Assembly: GCF_003573695.1 (NCBI RefSeq)
Contig: NC_039365.1
Span: 80,425,082 to 80,489,081, forward strand
Direction: 5' to 3'
Source of the DNA: Papaver somniferum
Lineage: Eukaryota; Streptophyta; Magnoliopsida; Ranunculales; Papaveraceae
Length of the DNA: 64,000 nt
The notes beneath the pieces are model-generated. The model was not told the DNA's origin. It worked only from the letters and a program-made list of their open reading frames with translations, and made no database searches. Below are positions 34,857 through 46,570 of the stretch, piece after piece. Position 1 is the stretch's first letter. Every line of letters starts with the position of its first letter. Position numbers and translations under genes: made by a program.

Positions 34857-35332
34857 GTTTCTTGTTTGTTTGGTTCTCCCATGGCCTGAGTACGGCCGAC
34901 CAATGTCTCCTCTGTTCCTGAGATTGGTCCTTCTATTGAAGGTTCGTATATCCTTCCAACTTGCACAGCTGAGTTGTTCTTGTCCCTTAGCATTGATGAT
35001 ATGTATGCTAGGGCGTCTGCGTGCCTATTTTCCTTTCGAAAAATATTCCTGAATATCACATTGGTAATCTATGATGCATGTTACTGAACTATCTTTGGGT
35101 ACGTAAATAGTACCGGATCTAGGGTTTGGTACTTGAGTTCAATTTTTCTAATGACTAACTGAGAGTCACTAGTCAATCGAATATCAGATAGGCCCAGCTC
35201 TGTTGCCAAGCATAGACCACGTATCACCGCCTCATACTCTGCAATATTATTGGTGTATTGTTCGAATTCTAACCTGAAGGCATAAATGAGTCGATCTCCC
35301 GTAGGTGTTGTTATCACAACTCTTATGCCTGC
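34857..35332 (-). pseudogene. Ty3/gypsy RNase H fragment
   Basis: Minus-strand reading from 35332 gives VITTPTGDRLIYAFRLEF, NNIAEYEAVIRGL and LTSDSQLVIRKIE, then, after two in-frame stops (35081-35083, 35069-35071), IFRNIFRKENRHADALAY. These are the conserved blocks of the RNase H domain of plant Ty3/gypsy elements, including catalytic Glu (AEYEA) and Asp (DSQLV) positions; the first catalytic Asp has been cut off by A2. The tail with EPSIEG suggests the Tat/Ogre side of the gypsy group, less surely. The fragment is bounded by B2 on one side and A2 on the other: both inserted into an older gypsy element. Confidence 0.85.
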
Positions 35333-37721
35333 TGTTAGAGCATTGCTCGGTCGAACTCGCAAGCGTTTCTATCTCAAGCTTGTTTGTCAAGTTTAGTTGC
35401 CAAAACTATAAGTCTTGATTTCTAGTCTACTTATAGATAAGTCTCGGATTAGGATAGTAAGTGTAGTTGAGCTTTAGACTCCACAGTGTTCATCGAATGA
35501 AGACTAAGAACTACTCAAGGGAACTTGTGGAACTTCATCAACAAAAGGTATGTGGAGACTTGAACTTAACTATCACTCAAAAATCTATCTATCATATCTC
35601 CTATTTGAGACAAAAGTCGTATTTCTATGTAGACTTAAATTATACACATTTGTTATTTCGAGCCGAGTTTATCTCCCTTATATATTTTTCGAAATATGTG
35701 TTAGTAAGGTTTCGCTTTGGCCATGTTCATCTTTACTCGTGACGAAATTCATGTTGATTATTTCAATAACTTGAAAATCGCTTTGATCAAAATAGTTCGT
35801 GGGTAACAACTATTTTAACATCCTCTAAGAAAGTTTCAATGATTAAAATGAAAGTTTAGAACAAGTAACCATTTTTGGATATAAACATAGTGTGTTCTCA
35901 CATTTGTGTAAAAGTCCAAAAAATCAGGAACCTAAAGTATGCGTACTCGTACGCGTACCCGCGGTTGTTGGAAATCCAGGTAAGTATCCGTACCCGTATG
36001 CATACTAGCGGAAGTTTCATGTCCGTGAATTTCTGGTGGAGTTTGGAAGTAAAAAAAACAAACTCAATCCGGATACTTAAGTATGTGTACTTGTTTGCAT
36101 ATTTAAGCAGGTTACTTTCTAAAGTCGATTTCTTCATGAACTAAAACATTTATATAATAAGGAATGCAATCTTTGCAAACAGTGGCTATAATGTTCATGA
36201 ATTGATTCGAGTGAATCAAAATCGATTTTGCTTCGATTGTGTCTTGTATACTTCTATGAGATTTAAGAAATTGAACAACTCTCTAACTAGTTTATTTGAG
36301 TCATTTGAACTAGTTATGGTAAAGATGAATAAGGTTGATATGAAAGTGCTCATTTTGGGAACCATTGGTTAACTATTGTTGAACCGACTAAGTATACACG
36401 TTTAGGTACGGTTACTCAAACCTAAATGAAGGTACATTTCATTTGTGTATAACAAGCTAAGTTCTATCTAACGGTTGAAAGATATTACCTTGAATCTAAT
36501 CAGGTTTTCATCTAATGGAGAATACTGAATGCTTTGTTACCAAGGTAACTTAGATTGCGAACCCAGATTTAAAATCTATATAAAGGATAACTCAAGCAAC
36601 TGGGAAACCTAATCCCCACACCTCCTGTGTGATATTAGTTTTATAAGCTAGAGTCAGTTATCCTTTAAACTTTGGTTTTTCACGAAACCCTGTAGTTAAC
36701 GACTTAAAGTCTTCATTGAGATTGTGAAGCCAGACCCAACTATTTTCTCTGTAGTTGCATGATATGATCTTGCTGTTTTCTATAGTGATTGAGTACAATC
36801 GTAAGATTGGCTTGAGATTTATATCTTCGATAGGAAAGATTGAAAAGTTTTCACAAACACCTTCGTTTCATCGTTTTTTGATTCCAAAATATCTTGTTTC
36901 GTTAATCGATTAAGATTATTGTGAGGTAATTGATAATACTAGGTTGTTCTTAGGGAATATAAGTTCGGGTTATCAATTGGTTCCTGTTCACCTTGATTTA
37001 TCAAATACGGAACAAAAACTCGTAAGTATACGTGTGGGAGACAGATTTATCTATTCAATAGACTTTTCTGTGTGATACAGATTTGTTTATCAAGTCTTCG
37101 ACTTTGGGTCGTAGAAACTCTTAGTTATGGGTGAGATCACCTAAGAGAATCAAGTGCGTAGTATCCTGCTGGGATCAGAAATGTAAGGAACGCGACTGTA
37201 CCTTGATCAGTGTGAGATTAATTAGGGCTCAACTACATTCCAGACCGAAGTTAGGTTTGTAGTAGGCTAGTGTCTGTAGCGGCTTAATACAGTGCGGTGT
37301 TCAAATTTGGACTAGGTCCCGAGGTTTTTCTGCATTTGCGGTTTCCTCGTTAACAAAATTTCTGATGTCTGTGTTATTTCTTTTCCACATTATATTTTAT
37401 TATATAATTGAAATATCGCATGTTCTGCGTTGAATCGATCAATTGGTAAATCCAACCTTGGTTGTTGATTGAAATTGATTGATCCTTGAACGTTGGTCTT
37501 TGGTACCGTTCAAGTTATTTCTCTCATATTCAATCAGGCTCGAAAATTCTTATTTGCTTGATTGCGGATTGAATTGAGAAATTGAAATATAACTCTTTGA
37601 TATACTTTTATTAATATTGAGTCTAACTGTCTATTTGATTCTCTTGAAAGTATATTGGAGTTAGTCCATACAGATTGCTAAGCGATATATTGGGTGAGGT
37701 TGTTAGACCCCCGCTTTTTCA
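35333..37721 (+). repeat. 5' LTR of A2
   Basis: The 2389-bp LTR runs from TGTTAGAGCATTGCTCGG to CCCCCGCTTTTTCA. It contains GTATGCGTAC-type repeats at 35935-36110 with uneven spacing and TATATAAA at 36577-36584. Confidence 0.93.
36577..36584 (+). promoter_or_regulatory. Putative LTR TATA box (A2)
   Basis: TATATAAA, conserved in position with A6 and nearly so in A1. Confidence 0.5.
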
Positions 37722-37723
37722 AT

Positions 37724-37735
37724 TGGTATCAGAGC
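37724..37735 (+). other. Primer binding site (A2)
   Basis: TGGTATCAGAGC two bases after the LTR end; intact. Confidence 0.93.
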
Positions 37736-37787
37736 AGGAAAACACGTTTAAGACCTCATAAGTCTATGTTTGTAGCGATCTGACTCT

Positions 37788-39055
37788 ATGGACATAAGTG
37801 TTATCTCAATAAACGTACCACCATTCTTCGATAGCTCGAATTACTTATGGTGGAAAATTGCGATGCGTGCCTTTTTTCAAGCGCGTGATTTTGAATCATG
37901 GGTTTACGTTGTTAATGGCTATAATCATCCGGTTGTTACAATAGGCATTGTAACTGTTCCAAAGGATATTGGTGATTATGATGTTGCTGAGATTCTTCCT
38001 GCAAAGCAAAATTCTGACGGATTGAATGCAATCATCCATACCATTACCCCAGATCTTCAGCACCGTGTGACTATGTGTACTCGGTCTAAAGATGCTTGGG
38101 ATATCTTAGAAACCGTATTTGAAGGGAATACCTGTGAAAAATAAGCTAGGCTTCAAAACCTATGTTCTGATTGGGAAAACCTTCGTATGGCAGATGAATA
38201 TTCATTTGATGAGTTTAATCACAAAGTGACTGAAATTATTAATGCATCTTTTGCATTGGGTAAGACTATTCCTGAAAAGGACATTATGATGAAGATTCTC
38301 ATATCTCTGCCATCTAGATACGATTTTAAGAAACACGCCATCATTGAAGGAAATAACCTTGATGTGCTTTCCAGAAATACTCTTGTGGGAACTAAAGATT
38401 TTTTTATCTTGAGATAGAACAAAGAGAAATACGTCACATATCGTGCAACCCTGTTGCTACATTTGATAAAAAATCTCGACGTCCTAAGTTGATTGATACA
38501 AAAGATGAGAATTGCTTTTATTCAACCCTTTCACTGTTTGTACAACATTTAAAGAAAACTCTTAAACATAGGAAAAGAAAGTCTCAAATGAAATTGTCTT
38601 CGATCAATGTAAAGGATAAAAAAGTTCAAAAAGACTATGATAATAGAACTTGTTCCAAGTGTGATAGGTGTGTTCATGTCTCTTCTGATAATCCTAATAG
38701 GAAGGTTAGTGAGTTAACCAAAGCATGGATGGCTACTCTTGACTACTGTCCTGAGGAAGGTGTCTGCGAAAGTTCTCTCAATTACTTTGCTGATATTCAC
38801 ACCTATTCTTCTAACATTTCTGATGATTCCATGATAAATGATCCTACTTCTCCAGAAAACATATATCAACTAGAGAAGGAATTTTGGATTAAAAAGATTA
38901 AAAATCTGGAATGTCAACTGAATGAATTAAGAGAGGAAATTGCTACTCTTCGCAATTGTGATTCTAAGAAGAAAAATCGAGTATCTTCGATAAACTCTTT
39001 TAATCAGCATATTACTCCTGAAAGATGTTATATCCTTGTAATGATGATGACATAG
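37788..39055 (+). pseudogene. Copia gag, UBN2-type core with zinc knuckle, broken
   Basis: It begins at ATG 37788, 52 bases after the primer site. Frame 37788-38417 gives INVPPFFDSSNYLWWKIAMR, NSDGLNAIIHTI, DAWDILETVFEGNT and ILISLPSRYDF, the usual blocks of plant copia gag (DUF4219/UBN2-like), with one TAA at 38142 replacing the Glu seen in B4 (KEDGLQ). After a frameshift around 38420-38490, frame 38489-39055 has a zinc knuckle CSKCDRCVHVSSDN, whose last Cys is Asn, then a coiled coil (LECQLNELREEIATLRN). It would form the capsid and nucleocapsid; no protease or later pol follows, although about 2.2 kb of internal DNA remains. Its homologue in B4 lies at 57864-58909. Confidence 0.85.
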
Positions 39056-39849
39056 TATAATACAATAACACAACGAATTGTTTGTCTGTATTGTATAAAA
39101 AATAGGATGATCAAGAAACATGTCCTCAAAAGTTCTTAAAAAATTCTCTTCTGATTTACCTTGTCAAAAGAAGAAAAGAAAATCTCCTAAGAAAGCATTT
39201 TCAAAAGAGATTTTCAGAACTACTCATAGTTTGCAAAAATCGATAAAAAAGGTATTCAGAACTATACAGGAAAGGAAGAATTCCACTCTAGTTTTTCTAT
39301 CCATAAAGAGAAATAGGAAACAAGGGATTACAAATTTTCATTCTCTCATAAGATACCACCCGGTCATGTATTGGATGGTGATTGTTACAAATTGTAACAT
39401 GATCTAGATTGTTCTTGTTTATCCCTTGAAAAAGAACTATGATCTTCAAGAGGGTTGTAAAGAAATTTTTTGGTTGTTTATATCCTATCTTGTTTCTAGT
39501 TCCTCTTAATGTGTTCTATTTTCGATTTTTTGCTAAGAACCGTTCCTCTACATTAACGGTTTTCCTAATCTTTTGGGATATCTAAAATTCTTTTAGGGTT
39601 TTGGTCAAAGGTCGTTTTGGAAATTTATCCCATATCTTCTTCCTGTTAAGTTGAAGATTTCTCTTCTTGGAAAGAGCATTTCATTTACCTCTGTTGTCAT
39701 GTCCTCATCAATTCTTTCTAGTAAGAATATGATGTCTGGACTGTTCTCTTTCCCTTTAAGAAAGTTCGTTTTGATTCTTCTGATAATGAGATGAGTCATG
39801 AAAACCGTGATTCCTCCTCTGATGTGACTCCTACTGTCTTTCATTAACT
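39056..39849 (+). other. Coding-like remnants between gag and the small ORF of A2
   Basis: Frame 39120-39407 is Lys-rich (KKKRKSPKKAF, FRTTHSLQKSIKKVF) and open but has no recognised domain. Between 39640 and 39847 another readable piece (VVMSSSILSSKNMMSGLF, then, one frame over, KKVRFDSSDNEMSHENRDSS) ends at TAA 39845-39847. I interpret it as a frameshifted unknown ORF of the element. No pol motif is found. Confidence 0.4.
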
Positions 39850-40011
39850 ATGGATCTTGTCTTAGAACAAGTACGTGCTTTGAAGAGTGAACTCGAATCT
39901 TCAACCAAAAGACTTGAAGACAAGATGGATAATCTCGAATCCAGAATTGATTTAATCGAAGATGAGCTTGATGATTATAGGGAGTACGAGAATAGTCTTC
40001 AAAGTAAGTGA
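39850..40011 (+). CDS. Small coiled-coil ORF (53 aa) in A2
   Basis: ATG 39850 opens 53 codons ending TGA at 40009-40011. The product starts MDLVLEQVRALKSELESS and is charged throughout (EDKMDNLESRIDLIEDELDD), with Leu/Ile heptad spacing expected of a coiled coil. It begins two bases after the stop of the preceding piece. It is intact while gag is broken. I do not know a family for it; it could be the tail of a longer frameshifted protein. Confidence 0.42.
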   Translation: MDLVLEQVRALKSELESSTKRLEDKMDNLESRIDLIEDELDDYREYENSLQSK

Positions 40012-41313
40012 AATGATAACTTTCTCTTGATTAAATAATTGTCTAAGAAACTTCTTATGAGAATTTTTTCTTATGTTTTAAGAAGGATAACAAGGGTTTG
40101 GAATAACCATTATTGTGAGTACACATAGATATTTCCAACGATTTTCACCTTGCAATGTTTCCAGATTTATTTAAATTCTAAAGTTTATTTGGAAGATGAT
40201 TTTTGCAGTATTAATCTTTATGGTTTTATATATTGCAACATTTTATGGGATATGTGTGTTTGCGTCCGTGAACTATGATTATACCATACGTGGTTAAAAG
40301 TTGTGTGTTTGCGTCCGTGAACTATGGTTATCCCATACGTGGTTAAAAGTTAAGTATTTCATATGTCAGTATTGATAAAGATTGAATGAACTTTTGACAA
40401 ACAAAAGTTAAGCCTATTATGTCATTATGCAAATATTGATGGAAGATAAGATGTACTTTTGTTTACAAAGATTAAAGTCTATTATATGTCATTGTGCAAA
40501 CAGTGATGCAAAATAGAATGAATCTTTGTTTATTCCGCAGTATTGATCTTCCCTGATTCATATCTTTATGTAAATATTGTGCGGCTCCGTAAGTTCTCTT
40601 ATGTGAGCATTTCCAATTAATTTAATCATGGGTTCTCTTGTGGTTAACTTCATTGAGATTTTTGGATACAAATTAATGTTTCATATGATTTGTTAATGTC
40701 CAAAGAAATCCTTATTTTCTTGTAAAATTAAGGTCACTCTTGTTGTTCTTTCGGGAATGACATTTTATGAGGGAGAGTTCTTATTTAAACTTGTGCTTAA
40801 TTGCCAATCTTTGTGAGGAGTGCGGCTGTGGAATATTATAAGGGTTATCTTGTATCTTCATAAACTCCTTGGTGAATGCATTTAGTTTCGGCTATATGAT
40901 TGCATCTAAAAAAGTTGATATGTGATTTTCTTTTGGTCATGAAGTATCTCTATGGGGGAGTGGCTATCATGTAAGATGAAGTATTGACTAAGAGGGAGTG
41001 ATACATATCACCATAGTATTGTTGTCAAAGTTGTGATACAATTAAACTTTGATATTGTGTAATATTCCTATGACACTGTATAACAATGATTGAGAGCTAT
41101 TGTTTTCTCATTGTTATAGCTACGGATCTTCAACAACGATGATGCTGAGTTGAACACATTTGGAATCATTGGAGTACTTGGAAGTGACGAAGATTTCGAG
41201 TAATGTTGAAGAAACAAGGAGATAAAGCATTTGGATGATAAGCTACAAAGTTTATTTATTTTGTATTCATATGTATTGATAGTTTTGTCATTAAAATTGA
41301 CAAAGGGGGAGAT
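40012..41313 (+). other. 3' noncoding internal region of A2
   Basis: It matches A1 at 2790-4598 (AAACTTCTTATGAGAATT, GTGCGGCTCCGTAAGTTC) with deletions. A duplicated GTTTGCGTCCGTGAACTATG block lies at about 40257 and 40307. Degenerate GGGGGAG tracts are at about 40955 and 41002; the final one is at 41303-41312, abutting the 3' LTR. No coding frame. Confidence 0.65.
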
Positions 41314-42603
41314 TGTTATAGCATTGCTCGGTCGAACACGCAAGCGTTGCTATCTCAAGCTTGTTTGTCAAGTTTAGTTGCCAAAACTATAAGTCTTGAT
41401 TTCTAGTCTACTTATAGCTAAGTCTCGGATTAGGATAGTAAGTGTAGTTGATCTTTAGACTCCACGGCGTTCATCGAATGAAGATGAAGAACTACTCAAG
41501 GGAACTTGTGGAACTTCATCAACAAAAGGTATGTAGAGACTTGAGCTTATCTATCACTCAAAAGTATATCTACCCCATCTCCTATTTGAGACAAAAGTTG
41601 TGTTGCTATATAGACTTCAATTATACGCATTTGCTATTTCGATCCGAGTTTATCTCGCTTATCTATTTCTCGAAATATGTGTTATTAAGCTTTCGCTTTG
41701 GCAAGTTTATCTTTATTCGTGACGAAAGTCATGTTGATTATTTCAATAACTTGAAAATCGCTTTGATGAAAATAGTTTTTGGATAACAACTATTTTAACA
41801 TCCTCTAAGAAAGTTTCAATCATTGAAATGAGAGTTTAGATCAAGTAACAATGTTTGGATATAAACATAGTGTGTTCTCACATTTGTGTAAACTCCAAAA
41901 AAACGGGAAACTAAAGTTTGCGTACCCGTACGCGTACCGGCGGTTGTTGGAAATCCGAGGAAGTATGCGTACCCGTACGCATACTGGCGGAAGTTTCATG
42001 TCCGTGAATTTTCGCTGAGTTTGGAAGTAAAAAAACAAAACAAACTCAATCCGGATACTTAAGTATGCTTACCCGTTTGCATACTTAAGCATGTTACTTT
42101 CTAAAGTCGGTTTGTTCATGAACTAAAACATTTATATAATAAGGAATGCAATATTTGCAAACCGTGGCTACAATGTTCATGAGTTGATTCGAGTGAATCA
42201 AAATTGATTTTACTTTGATTGTGTCTTGTATACTTCGATGAGATCTAAGCAAATGAACAACTCTCTAACTAGTTCATTTGAGTCGTTTGGACTAGTTATG
42301 GTAAAGATGAATAAGGTTGATATGAAAGTGCTCATATGGCCAACCATTGGTTAACTATTGTTGAACTGACTAAGTGTACACGTTTAGGTACGGTTAGTCA
42401 AACCTAGATGAAGGTACATTTCATTTGTGTATAACAAGCTAAGTTCGATCTAACAGTTGAAAGATATTAGCTTGAATCTAATCAGGTTTTCATCTAACGG
42501 TGAATATTGAATGATTTGTTACCAAGGTAACTTAGATTGCAAACCCTGATTTGAAATCTATATAAAGGAAAACTCTAGCAACTGGGAAACCTAATCCCCA
42601 CAC
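41314..42603 (+). repeat. 3' LTR of A2, left part
   Basis: Starts TGTTATAGCATTGCTCGG after a polypurine tract and matches the 5' LTR up to AATCCCCACAC, where B4 begins. It contains a perfect 22-bp inverted repeat at 41963-41984 (10-bp arms GTATGCGTAC, 2-bp spacer). Confidence 0.9.
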
Positions 42604-45501
42604 TGAAAAGACGAGGGTACCCAAATATACCTCAATCTAAAACTTTTCCACCTATACGTCCTTTCTCCGAAAGTGATTGTCTATGGACTGAGTCGAGACA
42701 ATACAACTAATCGGTTCACACTTCATGTGATCGTGTATGTATACGAGATCGAGAAAATTTGACAACAAGATAACTTGTCTGACTGACTATGTATACAAGA
42801 TCGAGACAATACAACAACGAAGTATGATTACTTGATAATAGGTTCGGACTTAACCAAACACAATAGGATTGCTATCAAGTAAATAGGAATTAACATTTTT
42901 GTATTTTACTTATAATTATAATAAAACAATTATAATTGCGGAAATAGAAAAGTAAAATACATAGCAAGATATTGTTAACGAGGAAACCGCAATGCATAAA
43001 AACCCCGGGACCTTGTCCAGAATTGAATACTCTCAGAATTAAGCCGCTATACAAAATCTAAACCAACTTCGTATAGTTGAGACCAAGTAACTAAACCTAT
43101 AGTTCACCTAGTTCCCTCAGTATCCATGCGCCTCCAACTAGTAAAAAGTCAAGCACTTGGAATAATTCCTTTGGTTCGTATTCCAAACAGTAACGGAACA
43201 ACAAATCTGTTCGGTAACAACTCTTTTCAAACAAGTGATATGAGTTTGACAAAAATCTCTTCCGTTTATCCCAATAAACTCATTTGTCAGGTTCTTAGAT
43301 GTATCTATTTAACAACTACCAAAGTAATTGTTTAGACTATGCAATCAATACTCTTACTCACAAAGTAATGTATTGATGCCGATCTACTCAACTAATCAAT
43401 CAAGGTTATCACAAAGATAAACCAATTATAGTTGGATCCCCAGCCGATCAAGTTTCGTGCACACCAAAGATTATGAACTCAAATAAGAAATCTTATTTGT
43501 CTTCAAATCTTCTTAGATCTTCAAAAAATACCTGCACACAAACAACTTGAATCTCTTGTGATCAGTCACACACATGAGTCTGTTAATGATGGATTATCAA
43601 AAGACGTCTTTAGATCTACAAACAGTTCTAAAGATCCCCGTCAATACTTCGATCTAGTTTGAGTGAATCTTATATCAGAAGAGAAGATTCTCAAGCATAA
43701 ACAAACTAGGTGCAATCAAAGTTCAACAACCGTTAGTCAATCAAATCAATCAGAAACTAATAATAAACTGCAATTATCTAGTTTCCCACCAACGGTACTC
43801 GTAGAGCTTCTCAACCCCAAAGAAGTCTTTAAAACAAGCGGTAGTAAGAGATTTCGCCCAATTAGGGTACTTTCCTCTCCGAATAGACGGCTCCACCAGT
43901 AACAACACAACTAGGTAGTTTTGCTGGCTCTGAGGATTAGTTTACTCGAAATGCAGATTTCAATATTTATAGACCAAGGAAGTTTGGACACCAAGGATTT
44001 TCCAAAACCGAATATTCTCAAAGATATGCGATAAAGGAAAATACGGTTTTCATAATTCCTGGAAATGCTCTGTCCAAATATTGTCTCAGTAGAAAATCTC
44101 CAATTAGTAAATGCACATTACCAATTTTTATTTTCTAAAGATATGCATTTAATTGCTGGAAATTAAAAGCATATAAAAACTAAAAACCTTAATTAAAAGA
44201 TTCTCAATTTATTTCGATCCGGGATTCTCCTTTAGTTATTAAGGAATATCTTTGAACAATAATAGATAAGAATTACTGCACATGTTCAAAGTATGTCGAC
44301 AACTTTACTTTGTAAATCCTTTTTCATATTTACAATCTTGGAACCGATTTGCCACACTTCCAAACGAGTTTAGAATTGGTTCATCTGACTTCCAAGAACT
44401 ATGTGATTGATTATCCTCTTAAATCATCATTAATGGGTTTCACAGTTCTATCAAAACACAAATCTTTGGTTCTACCTCCATATGGGTACTAGGATCGGTC
44501 ACACTAGCTTTCCAAAAATTGGTTGACCTGGTACTAGGATCAGTTACCACATATTTATGGTATTTTACTTGTGATCGGTTGCACAAGTTATAGGATCGGT
44601 TACCAATTACTAAGACTTGTTGCACCTCTTACAAGGATCGATTCCACATACTTGTGATCGGTTGCACATATTACTAGGGTCGGTTCCCTAATATCTAGAG
44701 TTGGTCATACCAATTACAACATATCGATCATACTATCTCAGGTGATTACTTAAGATCAGTTTCACTAATAAAAGTCATACCATTACAAAAGTCAGGCATT
44801 GTGAATAGTTTTACCAAGATACATAAACAAGTTATGAGTGATACTAAACACACATATTGGTAATCCAAATATTTGCAATGAATAACAATACCAATAATCC
44901 TAGAGATTTTCCTTTCGATTCACAAAACAAGTTTATGAATTGTACTTCCTTTAAACAAATGTAAAACATTGTTTCCTATGAAGAAATCTTCACCCATACC
45001 CACACATAATCACAATAGCATTTATATGATTATGTCGATGTCTTATATACGAATTTCAAAAGATAGACGTTATACTTCGTATTGTAATTCCTTAATACTA
45101 TGTCTAACTAGAGTATAATCATTCACAGCTTCGCAGTTCTGTTTTCAATATGCACGACTTGAAAGATACCTTAGGAATGAAACAATTCAAGTCAAATATT
45201 ACTAACCTCAATTGGAAAGATGATGTCGTCGATGTAACTCTTTACTTCTTCTCATTCTTCAAATCTTCACGTAATACTTGTAAGTCTCTGTTGATGGTGG
45301 ATTTTCAGCAAGGGCTAAAATCGTAAAATCATGATACTACATGTTTCTGACCCGGATTCAGGAATGCATGTGACGATTTGTGTTTTTACGATTTGTGAAC
45401 CGTTTTCACGATCTCTGATCGAGTACCTCTCAGAGCCACGATGAATATGATTCTCGAAATGCCTCCCACTTGATGAACATTCGATGCTGCACATTTCATC
45501 G

Positions 45502-45838
45502 TGCCTCTCTATGTAGAAGAAAGATTGGGCGGTCCACCATACATAATTATTTGTTGAGAGGGAAAAACGCCTTCAGGACATCGGCGACACTTGTTGTTCC
45601 CTGACTACATAGAGACCTACCTCTACATAGAAGAACGATTGGGAGGTCCTCCATACATTATTGTTTGTTGAGAGGGCAAAACGCCTTCAGGACGTCGGCA
45701 ACACTCATTCTCTGTTCCCTGACTATGTAGAGAGACCGTGTATAGATTCAAGCGGCTCTCGATACATTATTGTTTGTTGAGAGGGCAAAACGCCTTCAGG
45801 ACGTTAATAACGCTGCACGTTGTTCCCTGACTATGCAC
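45502..45838 (+). repeat. Three tandem units of about 110 bp in C1
   Basis: Units share TTGTTGAGAGGG(A/C)AAAA, ACGCCTTCAGGAC and TGTTCCCTGACTA; the TTGTTGAGAG anchors lie at 45551, 45665 and 45774 (spacing 114 and 109). The units are well conserved, so the array is recent or maintained. Confidence 0.88.
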
Positions 45839-46289
45839 CTTTCAGAATGGGTATGATGCTTCAACTATCTCATATATCGATTCTACAATAGATTAATTCT
45901 ACCATGACATTCACCACTGAATTCCTATAAGATAATCTATTTTATCTCATTAATCTGATTCCATGGTCGAGTCCACAACCGATCCCGTGGAATGGTAATA
46001 GATAATTTTATTATTCTGAATCCATTGTTGAATCCACGGCTGATCCTATGTGTTGATAATAAATAACTATTCATCTTTATTACTCAGTTTCATGAATCAT
46101 TCTCCGCTGAATTTCATAAATTAGTAATAAATACTCAACAACTGGGCGTCTGACCGTCATTGAGTAAGTCCTAAGAAAATGGTGCATGTGTACTCGACGA
46201 ATAATGCACAAACGAGCACCCAAACACACGAACGAACTATCAAAGTATGGACGAACGAGCGACCCATGGAAATAAAACAATAATTAATA

Positions 46290-46570
46290 AAATAAGAAAA
46301 GGCGTGGGGCCGGGCCCACCGGCCGGCCGGCCGGCCGGTCATTTCGTGGCTGGTCCCTCCCTTATTTTATTTTCACTAATATTTTTAATTTCTCTCTTAT
46401 CTCACAAACATTCCCTCATCTCACAGGGTTTCCCTCACTTGAGAAAACTCCCTCGTTTGTGAGAAACTCTTGGGTTTCCATGCTTTCATCGAACAAAAAT
46501 AAAGAAAAGGTGTCACGGGACCGGGCCATCTAGACGGCCGGCCATGCCCTAGCTGTGGCCGGTCCCACAA
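46290..46570 (+). repeat. GC-rich GGCCGG hairpin units with (CCGG)5 in C1
   Basis: Two units of about 200 bp each contain a block flanked by inverted GGGACC/GGTCCC-type ends and GGCCGG cores; the first includes five perfect CCGG repeats at 46319-46338. The same unit is tandemly repeated in C2 (63321-63976). Confidence 0.8.

Larger units (their letters stand above)
35333..42603 (+). mobile_element. Copia-type element A2, 3' LTR interrupted by B4
   Basis: It consists of a complete 5' LTR (35333-37721), primer site, gag remnant with UBN2 core and zinc knuckle, extra small ORFs, noncoding 3' DNA with a polypurine tract, and the first 1.29 kb of the 3' LTR (41314-42603), where B4 is inserted. The rest of that LTR must lie beyond the window. 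There is no pol. A2 lies inside a gypsy RNase H gene. Its left pentamer is CCTGC; the partner is outside the window. Confidence 0.86.

Noticed and set aside
41841..42038. Minus-strand ORF overlapping the 22-bp palindrome in the A2 3' LTR
   Set aside because: LTR sequence; similar ORFs in A2 5' LTR and A6 follow the tandem repeats.
45502..45838. Regular repeats considered as a CRISPR-like array
   Set aside because: Units are about 110 bp with no unique spacers, in a plant LTR; it is an ordinary tandem repeat.
46080..46342. ORFs across the GGCCGG block (Arg/Pro/Gly-rich)
   Set aside because: Low-complexity translation of GC repeats within a solo LTR, not conserved in C2.
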